A stretch of DNA of 64,000 nucleotides from JABDMH01 sp964428345. Lineage in GTDB: Bacteria; Bacteroidota; Bacteroidia; Chitinophagales; Saprospiraceae. The DNA is taken from assembly GCA_964428345.1 (NCBI GenBank), contig CAYRYD010000021.1, positions 24,457-88,456 of the forward strand. The letters are read 5' to 3'. The notes below the pieces were generated by a model. The model was not told the DNA's origin, searched no databases, and saw only the letters and a list, made by a program, of their open reading frames with translations. A program made the position numbers and the translations under genes. Below are positions 17,239-25,229 of this stretch, one piece after another (position 1 is the first letter of the stretch; each line of letters opens with the position of its first letter).

Positions 17239-18738
17239 CTAGGTCCTTCTATAGTAGACTTCATTATTTCTAAGGTCTTGTTTCAGCCGGCTGATGCTGG
17301 TGTTCCGGTCGATAACCAGGCACTCGATACCGGCGATTTCCGCAAAATCCTCCATCTGCTCAACAGAGACATTTTGACTGTAGCAGGTGTGATGCGCTCC
17401 ACCAGCCAGGATCCAACCGGTAGCCGCCGTAGGCAGATCCGGATCTGGTTGCCACATCATCCGGGCAACCGGCAACCTGGGCAAATCTTCTTCTGGCTCG
17501 ATACCGGTCACCGTATTGATTAACAATCGAAACCGGTGTCCGAGGTCAATGATGGAGGCGTTGAGTGCCGGGCCGGGTCTACCATTAAAAACCAGACGGA
17601 CCGGATCTTCCTTACCTCCGATCGACAAAGGGTGGACTTCACAGGAAGGCCGGGTTTCGCTGATACTCGGACAAATCTCCAGCATGTGGGCACCCAGTAC
17701 CTGCATATTGCCGGGTTGAAAGTGATAGGTGTAATCTTCCATAAATGAGTTGCCCCCTTCCAATCCCCGCGACATCACCTTCAGGGTGCGTACCAGTGCT
17801 GATGTTTTCCAGTCACCTTCTGCCCCAAAACCATAGCCGTCTGCCATCAACCTCTGAATAGCCAGTCCGGGTAATTGCCGGAGTCCGTGGAGATTTTCAA
17901 AGGTGTCGGTTAGCGCCTGATAATTGCCGGCAACCAGAAAAGTGCGCAGACCGGCTTCGATTCGGGCTGCTTCTGTCAGGGAAGACCGATGGGCACCGTT
18001 TTTTTGCAAGCCGGGTGACAGGTCATAGGAATCCTCATACTCCTGGACCAGATCGTCAATTTGTGAAGCGGTGACCGACCGGATACTTTCAGTGAGATCT
18101 CCCAAACCATAACCATTGACGGAATAACCGAATTGTATCTGTGCCGTCACTTTATCGCCCTCGGTGACGGCAACGTCTCTCATATTATCGCCAAAGCGGA
18201 CAATCCTCATCGATTGACTATCAGCCCAGGCTGCGGCCACCCTTGACCAGGAGCCAATCTGGCTGATGACGGCGGGATTCTGCCAATGTCCGGCAATGAC
18301 CTTTCTAGCCATGCTCAGGCGGGTGGCAATGTAACCATATTCTCTTCCGCCATGGGCTGATTGATTTAAATTCATGAAATCCATATCAATCTGACTCCAG
18401 GGTATATCCCGGTTATACTGGGTATGTAGGTGGAGGAGAGGTTTGGCAAGGATCTTCAAACCGGCAATCCACATTTTTGCCGGTGAGAAAGTATGCATCC
18501 AGCTGATGACTCCGATGCATCTGGGTTCATTGTTAACTTCCCGGAAGAATTTCAGGATTTGCTCAGATTCAGTCAATACCCCCTTGTAACTGACCAGGAC
18601 CGGTGTTTCTTCCCGGCTGGAGAGATGGTGTGATATCTCTGCTGCGTGATCATTGACCTTCTGAAGTGTTTGGGGACCATACAAATGCTGACTTCCGGTC
18701 ACAAACCAAAGTTCGAATTGGGGAAATATCTTTTTCAC
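17239..18738 (-). CDS. araA: L-arabinose isomerase AraA
   Basis: AraA interconverts L-arabinose and L-ribulose, the first catabolic step, with Mn2+. The 499-residue length equals that of known enzymes. Visible hallmarks are the N-terminal FELWFVTGSQHLYGPQTL (about 8-25), GFGAEGDWKTSALVR with a metal-site Glu (about 305-319), NSFMEDYTYHF with a metal-site Glu and His (about 330-340) and AGGAHHTCYSQ with the last metal His (about 446-456). It starts with GTG, 14 bases after the symporter gene, and is the last gene of the five-gene arabinose set. Confidence 0.96.
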   Translation of the reverse strand: MKKIFPQFELWFVTGSQHLYGPQTLQKVNDHAAEISHHLSSREETPVLVSYKGVLTESEQILKFFREVNNEPRCIGVISWMHTFSPAKMWIAGLKILAKPLLHLHTQYNRDIPWSQIDMDFMNLNQSAHGGREYGYIATRLSMARKVIAGHWQNPAVISQIGSWSRVAAAWADSQSMRIVRFGDNMRDVAVTEGDKVTAQIQFGYSVNGYGLGDLTESIRSVTASQIDDLVQEYEDSYDLSPGLQKNGAHRSSLTEAARIEAGLRTFLVAGNYQALTDTFENLHGLRQLPGLAIQRLMADGYGFGAEGDWKTSALVRTLKVMSRGLEGGNSFMEDYTYHFQPGNMQVLGAHMLEICPSISETRPSCEVHPLSIGGKEDPVRLVFNGRPGPALNASIIDLGHRFRLLINTVTGIEPEEDLPRLPVARMMWQPDPDLPTAATGWILAGGAHHTCYSQNVSVEQMEDFAEIAGIECLVIDRNTSISRLKQDLRNNEVYYRRT

Positions 18739-18752
18739 TCTGCTGAAATTAG

Positions 18753-20504
18753 TTATCCACTGAAGTACACGTAAGCTGCCAGAATCAGGACTAAAACCAA
18801 CACGGAGGCAACCACGTCTTTCTGAGTGTAACTGGCTTTATTCACCGCGCGATCCTCCCTGCTCAGAGTGCCAAAAGTGAGACCCTGAATCTGGGCGTAC
18901 GCCGGTGGTTCGCTGCTGTAGCTTACTCCGATCATTACCGCGGCACTGACCAATAAGATCAAAAGGCTGTAATATTGAAAGAAGATACTGTTGACAACCC
19001 ACAAAAAGGTATTAGGCTCGTATGATACACCTGACAAAGCTACCGGTGTATCGACAGCCAGCCGGAAAAGACCCATCGCAAAACCGATGCCCAGTGCCCA
19101 TAAAGCTCCTTTGGCATTGAGTCGTTTCATGAAAACCCCGAAAAAAAAGACTACAAAGATCGGAGGAGCCAGATAGCTCTGTACACCCTGCAAGTAATCA
19201 TATAATCCCCTGCTACCCTGGATAACCGGGATCCACAATAATCCGATCAATACCATGACCGCGGTAGCGATCCGTCCGATCCGAACCAGCAGCTTTTCAG
19301 AAGCTCCGGGATGGAACCGTGAGTAAAAATCCATGGTAAACAGGGTGGAAGAAGCATTAAAAACCCCGGCAAGTGAACTCATCAGGGCAGCCAGTAACCC
19401 GGCTACGACCAGACCACGGATACCGGAGGGCAGAATTGTGGCGACCAGCAGTGGAAATGCCTGCTGGGCATTGTGGCTGATCACATTGCCATCGGCATCG
19501 AGCAAAACACTACTGATAGCTTCAACCTTGCCGCTTGTAGCCAGCGCAAAACAAATGATCCCGGGTATGATGAAAATAAAGACCGGAAGAAGCTTTAGGA
19601 AGGCAGCCGCAATGGTGCCTCTCCGGGCTTCCGTCAGGTTTGCAGCAGCCAGTGTGCGCTGGACAATGTACTGGTCGGTACACCAATACCAGAGCCCGAT
19701 GATCGGAGCGCAAAACAGCATGCTGAGCCAGGGATAGTTATCATTGAAATACCAGGCCATTTGAGTATCTGTTCTTACGGGTGACCAGGTACTGTCCATT
19801 CCCTCCGGCACAATCGGTTTCCAAAGATTGAACATTTCAGAACCGGCAATGCTTCTAAGTTCTGCCCAGCCTCCAAGCGCATCCAGACCGTACCAGGTGA
19901 CCAGGACAGAGCCAAAAATCAGGATGACCGTCTGAATTGCTTCGGTATAGGCGACAGCCCGCATACCGCCCAGGATGGTATAGGCACCGGTAAGCAGAAT
20001 GACCAGAATCGATCCAACCCAGAAACTGTTCAGTCCCATAAAGTCCATTTCCGGCAACAGGACACTGAATACAATGCCTCCGGCAAAAATGCCCACAGCG
20101 ACCTTGGTCAACACATAAGCTACCAGAGATATCAGTGATAAAACCCAGCGGGCGGTCGGTGAAAAACGCCGCTCCAGAAATTCAGGCATGGTAAACACTT
20201 TGGAACGCATATAAAAGGGTGCCATCACCCAGCCCAACACCAGCAGGCACCAGGCATGCAGTTCGTAGTGTGCCAATGCGACGCCGTCTGTTGCCCCCGA
20301 TCCGGCTAGTCCGACCAGGTGTTCCGATCCGATGTTGGAGGCAAAGATCGAAGCACCTACCACAAACCAGCCAAGATTCCGTCCGGCCAGAAAGTATTCG
20401 GAAGATGTTTCACTTTTTTGTTTGATCACCCACCAGGCAATACCCAGGATCAGGGAAAAATATGCCAGGATAAGGATCCAGTCTAAGGTGGTTAAAATAG
20501 TCAT
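18753..20504 (-). CDS. sodium/solute symporter (SSS family), likely L-arabinose uptake
   Basis: The 583-residue membrane protein belongs to the SSS family of Na+-coupled transporters (relatives of vSGLT). Recognisable parts are SEYFLAGRNLGWFVVGASIFASNIGSE (about 35-61), GSEHLVGLAGSGA, and VVAGLLAALMSSLAGVFNASSTLF (about 364-387), which contains the serines typical of the second sodium site. About 14 hydrophobic segments are expected. It sits inside the arabinose operon, 15 bases after the HAD gene and 14 bases before araA, so L-arabinose (or an arabinose-containing sugar) is the likely substrate. Other sodium-coupled sugars cannot be excluded. Confidence 0.9.
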   Translation of the reverse strand: MTILTTLDWILILAYFSLILGIAWWVIKQKSETSSEYFLAGRNLGWFVVGASIFASNIGSEHLVGLAGSGATDGVALAHYELHAWCLLVLGWVMAPFYMRSKVFTMPEFLERRFSPTARWVLSLISLVAYVLTKVAVGIFAGGIVFSVLLPEMDFMGLNSFWVGSILVILLTGAYTILGGMRAVAYTEAIQTVILIFGSVLVTWYGLDALGGWAELRSIAGSEMFNLWKPIVPEGMDSTWSPVRTDTQMAWYFNDNYPWLSMLFCAPIIGLWYWCTDQYIVQRTLAAANLTEARRGTIAAAFLKLLPVFIFIIPGIICFALATSGKVEAISSVLLDADGNVISHNAQQAFPLLVATILPSGIRGLVVAGLLAALMSSLAGVFNASSTLFTMDFYSRFHPGASEKLLVRIGRIATAVMVLIGLLWIPVIQGSRGLYDYLQGVQSYLAPPIFVVFFFGVFMKRLNAKGALWALGIGFAMGLFRLAVDTPVALSGVSYEPNTFLWVVNSIFFQYYSLLILLVSAAVMIGVSYSSEPPAYAQIQGLTFGTLSREDRAVNKASYTQKDVVASVLVLVLILAAYVYFSG

Positions 20505-20519
20505 GGTCTTCGTTTTGTT

Positions 20520-21179
20520 TTATGTGGAGTTTGATAAGATCTCCTGGAGGCTTATTTCGGTATAATCAGTGATAAACCGGAGTATGTGATCAAATTCCCG
20601 AAATTCATCCCGGTGGTGGGTGGTGGTGACAATGATAGCCTGACAGCCGGCATTTTTAGCGGTCTGGGCCCCAGCCAGGCTGTCTTCAAAGACCAGGCAA
20701 TTTTCGGGAGGAACACCCATGCTCTCTGCTGCCAGGGTAAAGGTCTGGGGGTCCGGTTTGCCCCTGGTGACATGACGGGCATGAACAACTGCCTGAAAAT
20801 ATGGACGCAAGCTCAGACGATCCAGTACGAAATCGACATTTTCAGGAGGAGCGGCTGTACCGATGGCCATGGACAGGCCTTCTGTCCGGGCCGACATCAG
20901 GAAGGCCTCCAGACCAGGGATGAGTGTCAACTGATCTGCGAAAATCTCCCGGTATTCCGCTTCTTTCTCCCAGGCAATCCTTTTTCTTTCTTCCGGCGTA
21001 AAGCGGTCTCCAAACAGGCGTTCGAGTATTTCTTCGTTGACACCGTGAATATGCTCTTTTACTTGTACCAGAGTCATCTCGATACCCAGGGAGGTAAGCT
21101 TTCGCTGCCAGGCTCTGTGGTGTACCATCATATTATCTACCATGGTTCCATCCATGTCGAAAATCAGTCCCTCAATCAT
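20520..21179 (-). CDS. HAD-superfamily phosphatase / beta-phosphoglucomutase-like, in the arabinose operon
   Basis: The 219-residue protein has the full HAD core: nucleophile motif IFDMDGTMVDNMMVHHRAW (about 6-24), helical cap, motif II GTAAPPENV (about 110-118), motif III Lys in GKPDPQTF (about 145-152) and motif IV CLVFEDSLAGAQTAKNAG (about 163-180). Such enzymes act on sugar phosphates as phosphatases or mutases. The start overlaps the araD stop by four bases, and the symporter follows 15 bases later, so it is firmly part of the operon. A plausible role is removal of accumulating or damaged pentose phosphates; the substrate is not known. Confidence 0.9.
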   Translation of the reverse strand: MIEGLIFDMDGTMVDNMMVHHRAWQRKLTSLGIEMTLVQVKEHIHGVNEEILERLFGDRFTPEERKRIAWEKEAEYREIFADQLTLIPGLEAFLMSARTEGLSMAIGTAAPPENVDFVLDRLSLRPYFQAVVHARHVTRGKPDPQTFTLAAESMGVPPENCLVFEDSLAGAQTAKNAGCQAIIVTTTHHRDEFREFDHILRFITDYTEISLQEILSNST

Positions 21180-21880
21180 TGACCGTAGTATGCGTTTTTG
21201 CCATGTTTTCGATCGTAGTGTTTTTTAATGAGGGAAGGTTTGAGCCTTTTCACCGCAGGATCCAATGTACAGCTAATAAAAGCCATCTTGGCCAGCTGTT
21301 CGAGTATGACACTGTTGTACACGGCTTTGGCTACATTACTTCCCCAGGTAAAGGGTGCGTGGTTGGCAACCAGAACCATTTCAATTTCCCGGGGATCCAG
21401 ACGTTGTTTTTCAAAGGCATTGATGATCTGAAACCCGGTTTCATATTCATAATCCCCTTCAATCATCACATCAGTCATTACGGGGGCACAGGGCACATCA
21501 ACAGTCAGGTGGTCTGCATGGGTGGTACCAAGAATCGGGATCTTTTTCTGGGTTTGTGCCCATGCCGTCGCATAAGTCGAGTGGGTGTGAGCGATACCTC
21601 CGATAAAATCCCAGGTTTTATACAATACCGCGTGTGTTTTTGTATCGGAAGATGGACGCATAGCACCTTCCACTATGTGGTTTTCAAAGTCGACAACCAC
21701 CATGTGATCGGGATGTAGTTCCTGGTAGGGTATTCCACTTGGTTTGATGGCAAAAACGCCGGCCTCCCGGTCTACGGCACTGGCATTCCCAAAGGTAAAA
21801 ATAACCAAGCCATGGGCAGGTAATTGCATATTGGCTTCGTAGCATTCTTCCCTGAGCTGTTTATATTTTCCCATGGCCAT
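21176..21880 (-). CDS. araD: L-ribulose-5-phosphate 4-epimerase AraD
   Basis: AraD converts L-ribulose 5-phosphate to D-xylulose 5-phosphate, which enters the pentose phosphate pathway. The 234-residue protein is a class II aldolase-fold, zinc-dependent enzyme. It shows FTFGNASAVDREAGVFAIKPSG (start of the phosphate-binding loop, about 29-50), the zinc histidines in IAHTHSTYATAWA (about 92-104) and NHAPFTWGSNVAKAVYNSV (His about residue 168). The start overlaps nothing upstream: araB ends three bases earlier. Its stop overlaps the HAD start. The gene is central in the operon. Confidence 0.95.
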   Translation of the reverse strand: MAMGKYKQLREECYEANMQLPAHGLVIFTFGNASAVDREAGVFAIKPSGIPYQELHPDHMVVVDFENHIVEGAMRPSSDTKTHAVLYKTWDFIGGIAHTHSTYATAWAQTQKKIPILGTTHADHLTVDVPCAPVMTDVMIEGDYEYETGFQIINAFEKQRLDPREIEMVLVANHAPFTWGSNVAKAVYNSVILEQLAKMAFISCTLDPAVKRLKPSLIKKHYDRKHGKNAYYGQ

Positions 21881-21883
21881 GAT

Positions 21884-23557
21884 TCAGAGGTTTAACTTTT
21901 CAATGGTACTACCCAACTGCAGGTATTTTCCGTATATCCTATCATAGGTAGCTACCAGATCTGGTTCAGGCAGATATTCGCTATCGAAACCGGAACCCAT
22001 CTTTTGCATAGCCGCTTCAACGGTGTTATAAACTCCGGCAGCAGTTGCTGCAAACATCCCCGCCCCAAGGGCACATGTCTGCTCGGACTGGGCAATCCGG
22101 ATCGGTCTGTTGAGGATATTGGCCATGGTCTGCATGATAAAAGGTGATTTTTTTGCCACTCCTCCCAGGCCAATTATGCCCTTTATAGGGATTCCTTCCG
22201 ATTGAAAACGGTCGACGATGCTCCGGGCTCCAAAACAGGTAGCCTCAACCAGTGCCCGGAAGATCCCGGGAGCATCACTGCCAAGTCCTAAACCGGCAAT
22301 CACCCCTTTCAGGGTCTGGTCAGCATCGGGTGTGCGTCGTCCATTCAGCCAGTCGATGGCAATGATCGATGATTCCCCGGGATCCACTTTACGGGCCGCA
22401 TCTGTCAGGGCCGGAATCATTTTTTCCAGCGCTTCTGAGATCAGAGCATTTCTCTGATCCTCGGAGATCAGGTCGCTCTTTGCCACCACTTGCTCCAGGG
22501 GCCAGCTGATCATTTTCCGGAACCAGGCATAGACATCGCCAAAGGCCGATTGTCCGGCTTCAAGACCAATCATGCCCGGTAGGACGGAGCCATCTACCTG
22601 ACCGCAAATGCCCTGAACCAGGGTGTCACCAATTTCTTGAACAGGGGCAACCAGCATGTCACACGTGGAAGTGCCCATCACTTTACTGAGGTAGTAGGGT
22701 TCAATTTGACCACCGACCGCACCCATGTGGGCATCAAAAGCTCCTACTGCAACGATAACGTCCGGACTGAGGCCCAACCGGGATGCCCATTCGGGAGAAA
22801 GGGTTCCGGCTGCCCGATCACTCGTAAAGGTCTCCCTGTACAAACGGTGGGTTAATCCATCCAGCAAGGGATCCAACGCCCTAAAAAATTCATTGGGAGG
22901 CAAACCTCCAAAATTTTCATGCCACAAGGCTTTATGGCCGGCAGCACACCGGCTCCTTTTCATGGCATGGACATCGGTTCCTCCCGTAAGGGCAAAGGGT
23001 ATCCAATCACAATGTTCGACCCAGGAATAAGCGGCTTCCCGGATCTTATGGTCTATCCGGATCACATGAAGCAGTTTTGCCCAAAACCATTCGGAAGAAT
23101 AGATACCGCCTGAATACCGTGTGTAATCGGTGTCCCAACGGGAAGACAAATGATTGATTTCTTCGGCTTCCCGGATCGCGGTATGGTCCTTCCAGAGGAT
23201 GAACATCGCATTGGGGTTATCCTGAAATGGAGGTGAAAGGGCCAGCGGAGTCCCGGTCCGGTCGACGGCTACCGGGGTAGACCCGGTGGTATCAATGCCG
23301 ATACCCACCACCTGGTGGCGGTATTCGGGCAATGTGCTCCTCATCATCTGTTGAATCGCTTCGGCCAAAGATTCGGTATAGTCGAGCGGATGTTGCCTCC
23401 ACTGATTTTTGGCAGGATCGCAATACAAGCCTGAGTGCCAACGCCGATAGGTGGCCACTGCAGTGCTGATCTCCGCACCATTGGTGGTGTCCACCAGCAC
23501 TGTACGTACGGAATCGGTACCGTAATCCACTCCTATGACCAGCTTATGTGTACTCAT
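21884..23557 (-). CDS. araB: ribulokinase AraB
   Basis: AraB phosphorylates L-ribulose with ATP. The 557-residue FGGY-family kinase begins VIGVDYGTDSVRTVLVDT (about 7-24), which is the phosphate-1 motif, and has the substrate-site region GIGIDTTGSTPVAVD (about 85-99) and the C-terminal adenosine-site motif GLGGVAKKSPFIMQTMANIL (about 451-470). Length matches ribulokinases. As first gene of the operon it is preceded by a 362-bp region likely to hold the promoter and operator. No transcription regulator gene (such as AraR) is visible beside it. Confidence 0.95.
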   Translation of the reverse strand: MSTHKLVIGVDYGTDSVRTVLVDTTNGAEISTAVATYRRWHSGLYCDPAKNQWRQHPLDYTESLAEAIQQMMRSTLPEYRHQVVGIGIDTTGSTPVAVDRTGTPLALSPPFQDNPNAMFILWKDHTAIREAEEINHLSSRWDTDYTRYSGGIYSSEWFWAKLLHVIRIDHKIREAAYSWVEHCDWIPFALTGGTDVHAMKRSRCAAGHKALWHENFGGLPPNEFFRALDPLLDGLTHRLYRETFTSDRAAGTLSPEWASRLGLSPDVIVAVGAFDAHMGAVGGQIEPYYLSKVMGTSTCDMLVAPVQEIGDTLVQGICGQVDGSVLPGMIGLEAGQSAFGDVYAWFRKMISWPLEQVVAKSDLISEDQRNALISEALEKMIPALTDAARKVDPGESSIIAIDWLNGRRTPDADQTLKGVIAGLGLGSDAPGIFRALVEATCFGARSIVDRFQSEGIPIKGIIGLGGVAKKSPFIMQTMANILNRPIRIAQSEQTCALGAGMFAATAAGVYNTVEAAMQKMGSGFDSEYLPEPDLVATYDRIYGKYLQLGSTIEKLNL

Positions 23558-23919
23558 CGCAGTGATAACCAGGCAGTGATTGAGACAAAATCAGCTCCAA
23601 AATAAATAAATTTGCTCTTTACCGGGCGTCCGTTGCACATTCCCTGAATCACACCATGATAGTTCATGGTAAACGATGACGGATTTCAAAATTCAGGTTG
23701 ATGAAATCCCTGCAACTCGTCCTGATTTTGGCTGTCTTAGCCGCTGAGTGCAGTTCAAAACGCCTGATTTTAGCCATGGAGTGAATCTATCCGCCTTGTA
23801 TCAGTAAGCTTCAACATATCAAGACTATTTTCTGCAGGTCTGCCCAACAGGATTTTGAACGGATTTTTATTAACTTGATGAGCTGGCTTCTAAACTAATT
23901 CCAAAACTAATGGATATCC
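23558..23919. other. 362-bp divergent intergenic region between araB and the PAS gene
   Basis: This region should hold the promoter of the arabinose operon (minus strand) and of the PAS gene (plus strand). I find no perfect TAnnTTTG on the minus strand; the nearest is TTATTTTG, about 40 bases upstream of the araB start. No clear palindromic operator was found. A short open frame with a lipoprotein-signal-like sequence is listed separately. Confidence 0.4.
23701..23784 (+). pseudogene. short open frame resembling a lipoprotein signal, possibly a gene remnant
   Basis: ATG 23701 opens a 27-codon frame, MKSLQLVLILAVLAAECSS and a short tail, that looks like a signal peptide with a lipobox-like LAAEC and then stops. 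Such a sequence without a mature protein could be the start of a gene lost by decay. A chance frame is also possible. Confidence 0.25.
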
Positions 23920-24315
23920 ATGGCTCATGACATCGAGATCATCTTAAGCCGGCAGTGGGCTGATTGCCTTTCCATGCCAGTATTTATCGTTGATCCACAT
24001 GGTACGCTTTTGTTCTACAATGAACCGGCCGAGAATATTTTGGGTCGTCGATTTTCGGATACCGGTACCATGCCGGTGGAGGAATGGTCCTCGATGTTTC
24101 AACCCTACGATGACGAGATGAAAGTACTGAACCCAGGTGATTTGCCCCTGGTCCAAACTATATATGGTAAAGAACCTGCACATGGTTCTTTCTGGATTCG
24201 AAATTTAAGCGGACATTCCTATAAACTGGCGGTTACGTCTTTTCCAATAATTGGCAGGGGAAATCGCTTTTCGGGTGCCATCGCAATATTCTGGACTGAT
24301 CACAATCAACAATGA
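23920..24315 (+). CDS. stand-alone PAS-domain protein
   Basis: The 131 residues form a single PAS domain, a small sensor fold for ligands, redox or protein contacts. Features: helix and strand VFIVDPHGTLLFYNEPAENILGRRF (about 21-45), typical of the PAS core, followed by TSFPIIGRGNRFSGAIAIFW (about 108-127), the usual last two strands. No effector domain is attached. The stop overlaps the next ATG by four bases, so it is translationally coupled to the metallo-beta-lactamase-fold gene, which may be the output enzyme. A bound cofactor cannot be inferred. Confidence 0.8.
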   Translation: MAHDIEIILSRQWADCLSMPVFIVDPHGTLLFYNEPAENILGRRFSDTGTMPVEEWSSMFQPYDDEMKVLNPGDLPLVQTIYGKEPAHGSFWIRNLSGHSYKLAVTSFPIIGRGNRFSGAIAIFWTDHNQQ

Positions 24316-25148
24316 AAGTACGAATATTGGGGGCCCGGGGATCACACCCGGTATCAAATCAGTTCAGCACCTATTACGGTGGGAGTACCTCCTGCGTACA
24401 GGTTAGTTCCGCTGATGAGACAATCATGATGGATGCCGGTACTGGTATTGTCAATTTCGAACGGCACCTCACTGGTTGGGATACCAAAGTTCATCATATT
24501 CTCCTGACGCATTTGCATATGGATCATATTCAGGGGTTGGGATTTTTTGATCCACTTTTTGACACCCGGATGGATGTCCATATCTGGGGTCCGGGTGGTA
24601 TTGGAGAATCCCTATCGGAGCGACTTAAGAGATTTCTTTCCCCGCCTCTTTTCCCGGTGACCATGCGGGATATTCCCAGTAAGCTACACATTCATGAACT
24701 AACCGGAAGCACATTTGAAATCGGATGTTTTCGGATCACCAACGCCTTTGTGTCTCATCCGGGACCAACCTTAGGCTACCGGATCAATGACGGAAAGCGG
24801 TCCGTGGCCTATCTGCCGGATCATGAACCGGTGCTTGGTAAACCGGCACTTCCGGAAGATAACGATTGGTTATCGGGATTTGATCTGGCAGATGGCTGTG
24901 ATCTTCTCATTCATGATGCCCAATACAGTATGGATGAATACCAGAATAAAATTGGTTGGGGCCATAGTTCGATGCATCATGCTGCAGAGTTTGCTGCAAG
25001 GACTCAGGTTGGAAGACTGCTCATGTTCCATCATGATCCTGCTCATACCGACACAATACTCAAGGACCTGTACGATCAATTGATGTCCCAAAATACATAT
25101 CCTTCTCCGGTCGAGCTGGCAAAGGAAGGTGAGGAAATTATCCTGTAG
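24312..25148 (+). CDS. metallo-beta-lactamase-fold hydrolase coupled to a PAS protein
   Basis: The 278-residue protein has the MBL metal-binding signature THLHMDHIQG (about residues 65-74), an earlier MMDAGTGI (about 39-46), a later VSHPGPTLGYR (about 145-155), LIHDAQY (about 200-206) and GHSSMHHA (about 217-224). It resembles the subfamily with N-terminal LGARGSHPVS that includes putative cyclic-nucleotide phosphodiesterases and RNase Z relatives. The reaction is not certain: a phosphodiesterase is plausible. It overlaps the PAS gene by four bases. A convergent gene follows. Confidence 0.85.
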   Translation: MKVRILGARGSHPVSNQFSTYYGGSTSCVQVSSADETIMMDAGTGIVNFERHLTGWDTKVHHILLTHLHMDHIQGLGFFDPLFDTRMDVHIWGPGGIGESLSERLKRFLSPPLFPVTMRDIPSKLHIHELTGSTFEIGCFRITNAFVSHPGPTLGYRINDGKRSVAYLPDHEPVLGKPALPEDNDWLSGFDLADGCDLLIHDAQYSMDEYQNKIGWGHSSMHHAAEFAARTQVGRLLMFHHDPAHTDTILKDLYDQLMSQNTYPSPVELAKEGEEIIL

Positions 25149-25229
25149 AGCCACCCTCTGAAGACCTGCTGTCTGTTGGACTCTCAATGACTACCAGTTA
25201 AATTAAGGTGAATCCAGACCGGCTAAGTT

